A stretch of 23,861 bases of DNA from Treponema sp. (GTDB lineage Bacteria > Spirochaetota > Spirochaetia > Treponematales > Treponemataceae): NCBI GenBank assembly GCA_016296205.1, contig JAEDJS010000031.1, positions 1-23,861 on the forward strand, read 5' to 3'. Made by a program: the position numbers and the translations under genes. Numbering within the stretch: position 1 is the stretch's first letter; every line of letters begins with the position of its first letter. The notes under the pieces are model-generated. The model ran no database searches. It saw only the letters and a program-made list of their open reading frames with translations, and had not been told where the DNA came from. Positions 1 to 6,587 of the stretch are shown here, piece by piece.

Positions 1-1071
1 AGAGAAAAATATATTCCAGACGGAGGTCCAAACGGTGGTGATGGTGGTCGTGGAGGAGACATTATTTTTGTTGTTAAAAGAAATCTCCGCACACTGGCTC
101 ATTTAAGACATCATCCTGTATTTAAAGCCAAAAATGGTGGTGATGGACAGGGTTGGAACCGCCATGGTGCAGATGGGGAAGATAAAATAATTCCAGTTCC
201 ACCGGGAACTACTTTGCGGGATGCAGAAACAAACGAAATTATTCATGATTTTCCCACAGATTCAGAAGATGAACGATTTGTTTTTCTTGAAGGAGGTAAA
301 GGCGGCTGGGGAAATGTTCACTTTAAATCCTCAACAAATCAGGCTCCTAGATATGCTCACCCTGGAAAACCTGGAGAAGAACGGGAACTTAAAGTTGAAT
401 TAAGCATCATGGCAGATATTGGTCTTGTTGGCTTTCCAAATGCTGGAAAATCAAGTCTTCTTGATCTTTTTACAAATGCCCGCCCAAAAATTGCACCTTA
501 TCCTTTTACAACAAAAATTCCAAATCTTGGGGTTTTGCGTGTAGATGATGAAACTGATATAATTATTGCAGATATTCCAGGAATTATTGAAGGAGCCAGT
601 GAAGGTGCTGGTCTTGGAATAAGGTTCCTTAAACATATCAGCAGAACTGCAGGACTCCTGTTTATGATTGATTCAAGTGATGATAATTATCTTACCGCTT
701 ATGATACACTGTGTAATGAACTTTCATCCTTTAGTGAAGAACTGGCTGCAAAACCAAGAATTGTTCTTTGCAATAAAATTGATAAAGAAGGTGCTTACGA
801 TAGAGCTGTTGAAATATGCAGAAAACTTAAGGCTGATCATCCCGATGTGCAGTCAATTCCAGTAAGCGTTTTTTCAAGAGCAAATATCAATGATGCCCGT
901 AAAGCAATTATTGATCTTGTAGAAAAGCTTCAGGCTGGTCATAGACCTGGAGAAAATCATGCAGGCCAGGAAAAGGAACGCAGTACAGAATTTCTTGCAA
1001 GCCGTTGTGTTTCGGAAATGGATGAACCTGAACAGTTTCCTGGAATGGATAATACAGAATCACCATATTGA
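1..1071 (+). CDS. obg: GTPase Obg (5' partial)
   Basis: Obg is a ribosome-associated GTPase involved in late 50S assembly and stress control. The frame is open from base 1, so the N-terminus is missing; by comparison with the family roughly 25 residues lie outside the window. The first part is the Gly-rich Obg fold (PDGGPNGGDGGRGGD near the window start, then VPPGTTL). It is followed by the G domain: G1 GFPNAGKSS (about bases 430-456), G3 DIPGIIEGASEGAG and G4 NKID (about 772). After the G domain there is only a tail of about 45 polar residues, so the C-terminal OCT domain seen in some homologues is absent. It heads the operon with nadD 24 bases downstream. The identification is firm. Confidence 0.96.
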   Translation, partial: REKYIPDGGPNGGDGGRGGDIIFVVKRNLRTLAHLRHHPVFKAKNGGDGQGWNRHGADGEDKIIPVPPGTTLRDAETNEIIHDFPTDSEDERFVFLEGGKGGWGNVHFKSSTNQAPRYAHPGKPGEERELKVELSIMADIGLVGFPNAGKSSLLDLFTNARPKIAPYPFTTKIPNLGVLRVDDETDIIIADIPGIIEGASEGAGLGIRFLKHISRTAGLLFMIDSSDDNYLTAYDTLCNELSSFSEELAAKPRIVLCNKIDKEGAYDRAVEICRKLKADHPDVQSIPVSVFSRANINDARKAIIDLVEKLQAGHRPGENHAGQEKERSTEFLASRCVSEMDEPEQFPGMDNTESPY

Positions 1072-1095
1072 TTTTAATGGAAGGTTTTTAGGCTG

Positions 1096-1746
1096 ATGAA
1101 AATCGCAGTTTTTGGCGGAAGTTTTAATCCTGTTCACATGGGTCATCTTGTTCTGGCAGAAGATCTTTGTGTAAAACTGGGTTACGATAAAGTGCTTTTT
1201 GTTCCAACATATATTGCTCCTCATAAAGAAATGCAGTCACAGGTAAGTGCCCGGGACAGATTGAATATGGTTAAAGCTTTTTGCAGATCTGACAGACGTT
1301 TTGTGGCCGAACCTTGCGAAATCAACAGAAAAGGTGTGTCCTATACTTACGACACAATCTGCTGGCTGGAAAAAAAGTATGCAGAAAAGCTTGATTCAAA
1401 AATCGGACTTGTAATCGGCAGCGATTTGCAGAAAGATTTTCATTTGTGGTATAAAGCAAAAGAGTTGTCCCAAAAAGCTCAATTGATTCTTGCCCGCCGG
1501 CCGGAGCGTTCCTATCTGGCAAAAAATGAATTTTCAAATGCAGAAAAAGGTGATTATGGGAAAGGTACTTCCAGTGATAATTCTGAGCTGTTCAAAAATG
1601 CACTGGTAATAGACAATCCAATGATCGATTTAAGTTCAACAGATATAAGGCAGAGAATCGGCACTGGTCAGAGTTTTAAGTATCTTGTGCCCAGAGAAAT
1701 TTTAAAGTATATTTACAAAGGACATTTATATGGATATAACTCCTGA
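1096..1746 (+). CDS. nadD: Nicotinate-nucleotide adenylyltransferase
   Basis: This enzyme transfers AMP from ATP to nicotinic acid mononucleotide, giving deamido-NAD in NAD synthesis. The 216-residue length is usual for NadD. The N-terminal nucleotidyltransferase signature GGSFNPVHMGHL (residues 7-18) contains the family (H/T)xGH motif, and the C-terminal SSTDIRQRI matches the ISSTxIR ATP-binding motif. The ATG at 1096 directly precedes the conserved MKIAVFGGSF start; the ribosome binding site is weak (AGG at 1090). The 3' end overlaps yqeK by 17 bases, so the two are likely translationally coupled. The obg-nadD-yqeK order is a common bacterial arrangement. Confidence 0.95.
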   Translation: MKIAVFGGSFNPVHMGHLVLAEDLCVKLGYDKVLFVPTYIAPHKEMQSQVSARDRLNMVKAFCRSDRRFVAEPCEINRKGVSYTYDTICWLEKKYAEKLDSKIGLVIGSDLQKDFHLWYKAKELSQKAQLILARRPERSYLAKNEFSNAEKGDYGKGTSSDNSELFKNALVIDNPMIDLSSTDIRQRIGTGQSFKYLVPREILKYIYKGHLYGYNS

Positions 1747-2329
1747 GTTGATAGAGAAAGTAAAACAGTATGCAATGGTGGCCGTTAAGCCTGAACGTTT
1801 CCAGCATAGTATTAGAGTTGGAGAAACTGCCAGATTAATGTGCAGAATTTATGGCGTTGATCCCCTAAAGGGATATTTTGCCGGAATTGCCCACGATATA
1901 TGCAAAGATTTGGATGATGAAATTCAGATTAGTCTGGCCAGCCATGACGGAGCAGAATTTACAAAGCAGGAGCTTAAAAAACCGGCTCTTCTTCATGGTC
2001 GGGCTGCTGCAATTAAACTGGAAAAGGATTTTGGTGTAGACGACAGGGAAATTCTTGAGGCTGTGGCAAAACATACTTTAGGCGGCAAAGGACTTTGTTC
2101 TTTAAGTAAAATTATTTATGTGGCAGATAAAGTTGAACCAGGGCGACCTCATTCAACAGAAGAATACAGATCGGAACTTTTTGCGCTCCCTCTTAACACA
2201 ATGTGCCTCAAAGTTCTGGAAGAAAATATGAATTATCTTAAAAAGAAGAATAAGTCGGTGGCAGATGTTTCCTATAAGTTTCTTGAAGATTTAAAGGAAT
2301 TGTCTCTGGCAGAAAAAAAGGAAGTGTAG
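1730..2329 (+). CDS. yqeK: YqeK-family HD phosphohydrolase (Ap4A hydrolase type)
   Basis: A 199-residue HD-domain protein. Known YqeK members hydrolyse diadenosine tetraphosphate symmetrically to ADP. Visible metal-binding residues are His26 in RFQHSIRVGETA, the His55-Asp56 pair in AGIAHDICKD, and further His residues in LLHGRAAA and KHTLGG, in the family order. The start ATG lies inside nadD and has an AAGGA ribosome binding site (1718-1722) seven bases upstream. The stop codon abuts the ATG of the next gene with no gap, so expression is probably coupled. The yqeK-LCP-rsfS order resembles that of many low-GC bacteria. Confidence 0.93.
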   Translation: MDITPELIEKVKQYAMVAVKPERFQHSIRVGETARLMCRIYGVDPLKGYFAGIAHDICKDLDDEIQISLASHDGAEFTKQELKKPALLHGRAAAIKLEKDFGVDDREILEAVAKHTLGGKGLCSLSKIIYVADKVEPGRPHSTEEYRSELFALPLNTMCLKVLEENMNYLKKKNKSVADVSYKFLEDLKELSLAEKKEV

Positions 2330-3613
2330 ATGAGAAGAGCACAGGCAAATAAAAGCGTAATATTTCTTGGACTTATTGTTCTGATTCTTGTGGTTATGGT
2401 TACAATAATCGCCTTTAGCCTTAGAACAGATCCGGTAGAAGAAACACTTCAGGATGAATCTGTTATGAAGGTTCTTATTGTTCTCCATGATGAAGAAGGT
2501 GAATCAATTCTTACTGATGTTCTTCTGTATTATCCGGTAAGTAAGAAAGGTGCACTTTTTGATATTTTGGGAAATACTGGTTCCATTTATGAAAGTTTGG
2601 GACGAGTAGACAGAATTGATGCAATTTATAAAGAAAAGGGAATTGATGTTTACAAGAAAGAAATCGAAAAACTTCTTGCAGTGGACATTCCGTTTACTCT
2701 TGAATTTGATGCAGAAGGTTTTGGTGAAATTACAGATATTTTAGGCGGCATGAAAGTATTTGTTCCAACTCCAGTTGATGAAGTAAGTCCTAATGGTGAG
2801 CGCTGGCTTTTACCTGGTGGTGCTGTTACTCTAGACGGTGATAAAATCGATACTTATATTAACTATATTCTGCCTGATGAACTGGAAAGCGACAGAGAGG
2901 AACGTAAGCAGAATGTTTTGATTGCTTTCTTAAGTGCTTTGGGAGAAAACAGAAACGTTATCTTTAATAAAAAGAACTTCCCGGTTTTTGCTAAGAAATT
3001 TAAATCAAATATTGGAGATAAAGGACTTTATTCCCTTCTTGAGCAGATTTCTTATGTAGACAGCCAGAGGTTGAATCCCCAGATAATTACCGGAAGTACA
3101 CGTATGGTTGACGGAAAAAAACTTCTGTTCCCTTATTACGACGGTCAGCTTATTAAAGATGTTGTTAAGCAGACAATGAACTCCCTTATTAGTGAAGATG
3201 GAACAATGCAGAACCGTGTTTATGTTATCAACGTTCTTAACGGTACTTCAAAACAAGGTTTGGCACGTAATACCGCCAGTCTTCTTAAAAGTGCAGGGTA
3301 TGAAATTCTTGGTGTAGGCAATGCAGATAAAAATGATTATGAAGATACTGCAATCATTAATCATATTGGTAATAAGGAAGTTGCAAAAGCTTTAGGTGAT
3401 TTTATCCACTGTGAAAATATTATCGAAGAAGAAGTTAAGCCGGAAAGTGAAGGTCTTGACAATGTAGCAGATGTTGATTTTACTTTGATTGTGGGTGCTG
3501 ATTTTGACGGAAGATATGTGCGTTCATCAAAGAAATTTGACAGACAGGAAAAACAAGCTCCATCAGACAGTCAGGAAGAACAGAATGGTGCACCTGTTGA
3601 AAATAAAGAATAA
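2330..3613 (+). CDS. LCP (LytR-CpsA-Psr) family membrane protein with LytR_C domain
   Basis: A 427-residue protein anchored by one N-terminal membrane segment (about residues 9-30). An LCP-like domain spans about 45-290 and a LytR_C domain about 297-390 (RVYVINVLNGTSKQGLA... LIVGADF), followed by a Glu/Gln-rich tail. In the family, LCP domains transfer lipid-linked glycopolymers to the cell wall. The fold is recognisable (LTDVLLYYPVSKKG, GFGEITDILGGMKVFVP, DREERKQNVLIAFL at 188-200). The usual SIPRDT segment is replaced by DILGNTGS (78-85), so a conserved Arg/Asp is missing there. The ATG directly follows the yqeK stop, with AAGGAAG at 2318-2324. The substrate is unknown in a spirochaete, which has no wall teichoic acid. 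Confidence 0.85.
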   Translation: MRRAQANKSVIFLGLIVLILVVMVTIIAFSLRTDPVEETLQDESVMKVLIVLHDEEGESILTDVLLYYPVSKKGALFDILGNTGSIYESLGRVDRIDAIYKEKGIDVYKKEIEKLLAVDIPFTLEFDAEGFGEITDILGGMKVFVPTPVDEVSPNGERWLLPGGAVTLDGDKIDTYINYILPDELESDREERKQNVLIAFLSALGENRNVIFNKKNFPVFAKKFKSNIGDKGLYSLLEQISYVDSQRLNPQIITGSTRMVDGKKLLFPYYDGQLIKDVVKQTMNSLISEDGTMQNRVYVINVLNGTSKQGLARNTASLLKSAGYEILGVGNADKNDYEDTAIINHIGNKEVAKALGDFIHCENIIEEEVKPESEGLDNVADVDFTLIVGADFDGRYVRSSKKFDRQEKQAPSDSQEEQNGAPVENKE

Positions 3614-3626
3614 TATGGGAGAAAAA

Positions 3627-3974
3627 ATGGCAAAGACAGAAGAACAGAAGGCAATGGAAATTGCTCAGCTTATTGAAGACGGAAAAGGTGTAGATACAAC
3701 AGTAATTGATGTTTCAGAATTAAACAGCTGGACAGATTTTTTTGTAATTACAACAGTTAACAGTAGTGCACACTGGCAGGGGCTTTATAAAGATGTAAAA
3801 GAATATGCTGCTAAGAATGATATGCAGATTCATGTTACAAAGCAGAAAGTTCCAAGTGGTGATGAATGGAATCTGATTGATATTGGTACAGTTGTAGTTC
3901 ACCTTATGACAGCCGAAGCCCGAGGCTTTTATGAAATCGAAAAGCTCTGGCATGCTGGGAAAAAATTAAAATAA
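3627..3974 (+). CDS. rsfS: Ribosome silencing factor RsfS
   Basis: RsfS (DUF143/Iojap family) binds L14 on the 50S subunit and blocks subunit joining when nutrients are scarce. The 115-residue product has the family pattern: VIDVSELNSWTDFFVITTVNSSAHWQG, then DEWNLIDIGTVVVHLMTAEARGFYEIEKLW. I chose the ATG at 3627 (MAKTEEQ) because GGGAG at 3617-3621 is well spaced for it. An in-frame ATG at 3615 would add four residues without a good ribosome binding site, and anything further upstream overlaps the LCP gene. It is the last gene of the obg-nadD-yqeK-LCP cluster and ends just before a strong hairpin. Confidence 0.95.
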   Translation: MAKTEEQKAMEIAQLIEDGKGVDTTVIDVSELNSWTDFFVITTVNSSAHWQGLYKDVKEYAAKNDMQIHVTKQKVPSGDEWNLIDIGTVVVHLMTAEARGFYEIEKLWHAGKKLK

Positions 3975-3978
3975 AAAT

Positions 3979-4030
3979 AAAAGGGTTCTGATTTTTTGTT
4001 AAAGCAGCACTAAAACTCAGACCCCTTTTT
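3979..4030. terminator. Bidirectional rho-independent terminator
   Basis: The left arm AAAAGGGTTCTGA (3979-3991) pairs with TCAGACCCCTTTT (4017-4029) with one G-U wobble. The run of Ts on the right and the A-rich, T-complementary stretch on the left let it work for both rsfS (plus) and the acidic-protein gene (minus), which converge here. Confidence 0.88.
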
Positions 4031-4056
4031 GTATATTATAAAAATTGAATTAAAAA

Positions 4057-4326
4057 TTAGTTGTAGTCGTCTTCTGAACCGTATGTTTCATCATCAAAGT
4101 TGTTGCGACCGCCAAAATAGCCGTCTTCTGCTTCGTGATCATCATATTCGTCTTCTTCGCTGTAGTCATCGTCGAAGTCGTCAAAATTTTCTATTTCATT
4201 TTCTTCGTTGTAAGATGAGCTGAAATAGTCTTCTTCTTCTTTTTCAAAATCGGAATCGTCTTCGAATGAATCTTCAAAATCATCATCTTCATAACCTGAC
4301 ATTCTGAATTCGTAATCGTCTAACAT
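4057..4326 (-). CDS. Small, extremely acidic Asp/Glu/Tyr-rich protein
   Basis: I do not recognise a family. The 89-residue product has 42 Asp/Glu (about 47%) and only three Lys/Arg. Regularly placed Tyr and Phe sit in repeated acidic clusters such as DYEFRMSGYEDDDFEDSFED. No signal peptide or membrane segment is visible, so it should be cytoplasmic and probably disordered. It is supported as a real gene by a G-run ribosome binding site (complement of CCCCC at 4333-4337) before the ATG, a consensus-like promoter (4354-4382) and a shared downstream terminator. The plus-strand reading of the same bases is only a shadow. A nucleic-acid mimic, a cation- or histone-like binder, or a chaperone tail are possible roles, all inference. 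Confidence 0.72.
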   Translation of the reverse strand: MLDDYEFRMSGYEDDDFEDSFEDDSDFEKEEEDYFSSSYNEENEIENFDDFDDDYSEEDEYDDHEAEDGYFGGRNNFDDETYGSEDDYN

Positions 4327-4353
4327 TGAATACCCCCAGTAAACGCTGGATAG

Positions 4354-4382
4354 ACTTTAAAATAACGGTGTTTTTTTGTCAA
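4354..4382 (-). promoter_or_regulatory. Sigma-70-like promoter for the acidic-protein gene
   Basis: On the minus strand a perfect -35 TTGACA (4382-4377) is followed after 17 bases by TAAAGT (4359-4354, four of six matches). Transcription would start near 4347, about 20 bases ahead of the ATG at 4326. Confidence 0.6.
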
Positions 4383-4452
4383 TATAAATCATGAAAAATT
4401 TTCAATTATGTGGAAGTCTGACTCAAATATTTCAATCTGTTTCTATTATCCA

Positions 4453-4481
4453 TTGACAAAAATCTGTTAAAAATTTATAAT
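4453..4481 (+). promoter_or_regulatory. Consensus sigma-70 promoter of ispE
   Basis: TTGACA (4453-4458), a 17-base spacer, then TATAAT (4476-4481): both hexamers match consensus exactly. The -10 ends eight bases before the first in-frame ATG of ispE, so the predicted transcript starts at or within a couple of bases of that ATG. Confidence 0.85.
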
Positions 4482-4489
4482 CTGTTTGT

Positions 4490-5356
4490 ATGTTCAGTAG
4501 TATGACTGTTCAGGCACCTGCAAAGATTAATATTGGTCTTCATATTCTGCCTAAACGTTCTGACGGCTTTCACAATTTGGAAAGTGTTTTTACAACTGTG
4601 AATCTTTGTGATACGATACAAACTACTCTTACAAATCAAAAGGGTGTATGCTCTGTTGAATGTAAGGAAATGGTTTTGCCGGCAGAAAACACAATTACTG
4701 CTTCATACAAAGCTTTCTGCGTGCTTACCGGTTATGATGGCGGCTGTAATGTAAAAGTTACAAAGCGTATTCCTTCCGGGGGTGGATTGGGGGGCGGCTC
4801 TAGTAATGCTTCTTCTTTTATTCAATCCATGAACATTTTATGTGGCACACAGTTAAGTGCAGTGCAGTTGAACCAGATTGCTGGTTTTGTTGGCAGTGAT
4901 GTGTATTTTTTTACAAATGCATTGATTGCCGGCGCAGACCCTTTCAATGGAAAAAACTTTGGGGCTTATGTTACAGGTAGAGGCGAAAATGTTGAACAAA
5001 TCAGCATGCCGGAAAACCTTAATATTCTTCTTGTTTTTCCTGGTGTTCAGGTTTCTACTAAAGAGGCTTATTCTTTGGCAGATGAACACGGACTGAACTG
5101 TAATATTTTCGGAAAGAGTTTTTTTGAACAACAGCTGGAAAGTTCAAGCTGGAATCTTGTAAATGATTTTACAGTTCCGGTTGTAAAGAAATTTCCTGCC
5201 ATTGCAGAGGCGCTGTTATCACTTAAAAATTGTGGTGCAGATTACGCCGAAATGTCTGGGAGTGGGGCTACAGTTTTTGGAGTGTTCAGAAACCGTAAAA
5301 ACGCGGTGGAAGCACAAAAAAAATTGTCTGTTATTTGGAAAACGGTGCTTTGTTAA
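4490..5356 (+). CDS. ispE: 4-diphosphocytidyl-2-C-methyl-D-erythritol kinase
   Basis: IspE is the GHMP-fold kinase that phosphorylates CDP-methylerythritol in the non-mevalonate isoprenoid pathway. At 288 residues it is full length. Visible motifs are APAKINIGLHI near the N-terminus, the ATP-binding IPSGGGLGGGSSNAS (94-108), GSDVYFF, and the C-terminal MSGSGATVFGVF. Start choice is uncertain: ATG 4490 fits the promoter as a leaderless message, while ATG 4502 (MTVQAPAKIN) would have a leader of only about 12 bases. Neither has a ribosome binding site. It appears to be a single-gene unit, with a separate promoter before spoVG. Confidence 0.94.
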   Translation: MFSSMTVQAPAKINIGLHILPKRSDGFHNLESVFTTVNLCDTIQTTLTNQKGVCSVECKEMVLPAENTITASYKAFCVLTGYDGGCNVKVTKRIPSGGGLGGGSSNASSFIQSMNILCGTQLSAVQLNQIAGFVGSDVYFFTNALIAGADPFNGKNFGAYVTGRGENVEQISMPENLNILLVFPGVQVSTKEAYSLADEHGLNCNIFGKSFFEQQLESSSWNLVNDFTVPVVKKFPAIAEALLSLKNCGADYAEMSGSGATVFGVFRNRKNAVEAQKKLSVIWKTVLC

Positions 5357-5363
5357 CTGATTG

Positions 5364-5392
5364 TTGCGTTCCTGTAAAAGTGATGTTACAAT
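5364..5392 (+). promoter_or_regulatory. Promoter of spoVG (extended -10)
   Basis: TTGCGT (5364-5369), 17 bases, TACAAT (5387-5392), preceded by TG at 5384-5385, which makes an extended -10 (TGtTACAAT). The predicted start is near 5399, about 36 bases before the spoVG ATG. It overlaps nothing coding. Confidence 0.62.
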
Positions 5393-5434
5393 TATTAATA
5401 AAGACTACAAAATATTGCAGCTTTGGAGGCAACT

Positions 5435-5716
5435 ATGGAAGTAACAGAAGTAAGAATCCGCAAGGTAGAAGCAGAAGGAAAGCTTAAGGCTTACGTAACG
5501 GTTACATTTGACAACTGTTTTGTTGTTCACAATGTAAAAATCATTGAAGGCAAATCAGGTTTGTTTATTGCCATGCCTAGCAGAAAAACTGCAAACGGTG
5601 AATTCAAGGATGTGGCACATCCAATCAGTCCAGAATTCAGAAGTGATCTCCAGAAAAAAATTCTTGGGGAATACGAAGCAGGTCATATAGAAGAAGGTCC
5701 TGCAGATGACATGTAA
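5435..5716 (+). CDS. spoVG: SpoVG, regulatory nucleic-acid-binding protein
   Basis: SpoVG is a small site-specific DNA/RNA-binding regulator found in Firmicutes and spirochaetes; in Borrelia it binds DNA and RNA and affects gene expression. The 93-residue product shows the family sequence MEVTEVRIRKVEAEGKLKAY, then KIIEGKSGLFIAMPSRK and the DVAHPISPEFR segment. The ATG at 5435 has a strong GGAGG (5425-5429) five bases away. A TTG at 5423 in the same frame would lie over that ribosome binding site and is rejected. It is followed by tRNA-Gln and rplY, with no obvious new promoter between. Confidence 0.95.
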   Translation: MEVTEVRIRKVEAEGKLKAYVTVTFDNCFVVHNVKIIEGKSGLFIAMPSRKTANGEFKDVAHPISPEFRSDLQKKILGEYEAGHIEEGPADDM

Positions 5717-5726
5717 TAATTATTTT

Positions 5727-5754
5727 CTGGCAGTTAGATTTTTCTGATTGCCAG
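5727..5754 (+). other. Hairpin between spoVG and tRNA-Gln
   Basis: CTGGCAGTTAG (5727-5737) pairs with CTGATTGCCAG (5744-5754): eleven pairs, two of them G-U, with a six-base loop. There is no T-run after it, so it is more likely a processing or 3'-protecting structure than a strong terminator. It sits 15 bases before the tRNA. Confidence 0.5.
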
Positions 5755-5769
5755 TAAGATAAATATTTT

Positions 5770-5842
5770 TGGGACGTCGTCAAGCGGTAAGACAACGGCT
5801 TTTGGTGCCGTCATTCCACAGGTTCGAATCCTGTCGTCCCAG
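5770..5842 (+). tRNA. tRNA-Gln(UUG)
   Basis: Cloverleaf folds: acceptor TGGGACG/CGTCCCA with a U1-A72 pair and G73, both typical of bacterial tRNA-Gln. The anticodon stem ACGGC/GCCGT holds loop TTTTGGT, giving anticodon UUG. The T loop is TTCGAAT. CCA is not encoded. The rplY ATG follows 23 bases later, so this tRNA probably lies within the spoVG-rplY transcript. Confidence 0.96.
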
Positions 5843-5865
5843 TTTTGTTTTAATAGGAGAAAAAA

Positions 5866-6423
5866 ATGGAAACAATGGTAATTAATGCTAAGACTCGCAA
5901 AGAAATGGGCAAGACTTATGCAAAAAAAATCCGTGAATCTGGTATCATCCCAGCTGTAGCATACAACGAAAACGGTGAATCAATCATGCTTGAAGTAGAA
6001 GCAGCAGAATTCTCAAAAGTATGGCGCTCAATTACAAAAACAACACTTATCAACCTTAAAATTGATGGTAACGACAACATGGCTTATATCAAAGATACAG
6101 AATATGATATTAAGACAGATAAAAACCTTCATGCTGATTTCCATATCGTAAGCGGTAAAAAAATGATTCCTGCAAAATTCAAGGTACACTACTCTGGTAC
6201 TCCAAAAGGTGTTCTCCTTGGTGGTTTCATGGTAAAACATATCCCAGAAATCTTAGTAAAAGCTCTTCCAGCAGATCTTCCACAGTCTGTTACGGCTGAT
6301 GTTTCTGGTCTTAACATTGGAGACAAATTCCTCGTATCTGACCTTCACTTGGGAGACAAAGTTGTTCTCATTACAAAAGCAGATGCAGAATTGGTAACAA
6401 TTGCTCCACCAAAAAACAAATAA
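5866..6423 (+). CDS. rplY: 50S ribosomal protein L25 (CTC/TL5 type)
   Basis: L25 binds 5S rRNA. This 185-residue form is the long CTC type. Its N-terminal L25 domain (MVINAKTRKEMGKTYAKKIR, SGIIPAVAYN) is about 95 residues, followed by the TL5-type beta C-terminal domain (PEILVKALPADLPQSVTADV, LNIGDKFLVSDL). AGGAG at 5855-5859 is six bases before the ATG at 5866. Codon use is that of a highly expressed gene. The gene is preceded by tRNA-Gln and followed after 20 bases by a palindromic repeat that probably ends the transcript. In Borrelia (from memory) pth lies between rplY and tilS; it is absent here. Confidence 0.95.
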   Translation: METMVINAKTRKEMGKTYAKKIRESGIIPAVAYNENGESIMLEVEAAEFSKVWRSITKTTLINLKIDGNDNMAYIKDTEYDIKTDKNLHADFHIVSGKKMIPAKFKVHYSGTPKGVLLGGFMVKHIPEILVKALPADLPQSVTADVSGLNIGDKFLVSDLHLGDKVVLITKADAELVTIAPPKNK

Positions 6424-6445
6424 TTTGTAGAAATTAGTCAAATAT

Positions 6446-6571
6446 GGGGCTGTCCAATAAGTCCTGTCATGCTGAATTTATTTCAGCATCCACACTATAT
6501 ATAGTGCTTAAGATTCTGAATCAGGTTCAGAATGACAGAGGCTTAATTCTTTTGGGACAGCCCCTTTTTTT
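6446..6571 (+). repeat. Nested palindromic interspersed repeat, doubling as terminator
   Basis: Outer arms GGGGCTGTCC (6446-6455) and GGACAGCCCC (6555-6564) enclose a second pair, CTGTCATGCTGAA (6464-6476) and the near-complement at 6526-6538. Inside are two small hairpins (ATGCTGAA/TTCAGCAT and ATTCTGAA/TTCAGAAT) and a 14-base perfect palindrome CACTATATATAGTG (6493-6506). A run of eight or more Ts follows the outer arm, so the element can end rplY transcription. Its translation (CHAEFISAS... NQVQND) is a phrase I recognise from interspersed palindromic repeats in many bacterial genomes. It lies upstream of the true tilS start. Confidence 0.85.
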
Positions 6572-6587
6572 TGTTCATTCAATTAAT

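Noticed and set aside
4029..4223. Plus-strand reading frame of 64 codons opposite the acidic gene
   Set aside because: Its Arg/Ser/His-rich translation is the complement of the Asp/Glu codons; promoter, ribosome binding site and terminator all support the minus strand.
6444..6587. 48-codon N-terminal extension of tilS
   Set aside because: The bases are a palindromic interspersed repeat and the translation is the repeat's usual read-through phrase, while TilS homology begins only after 6588.
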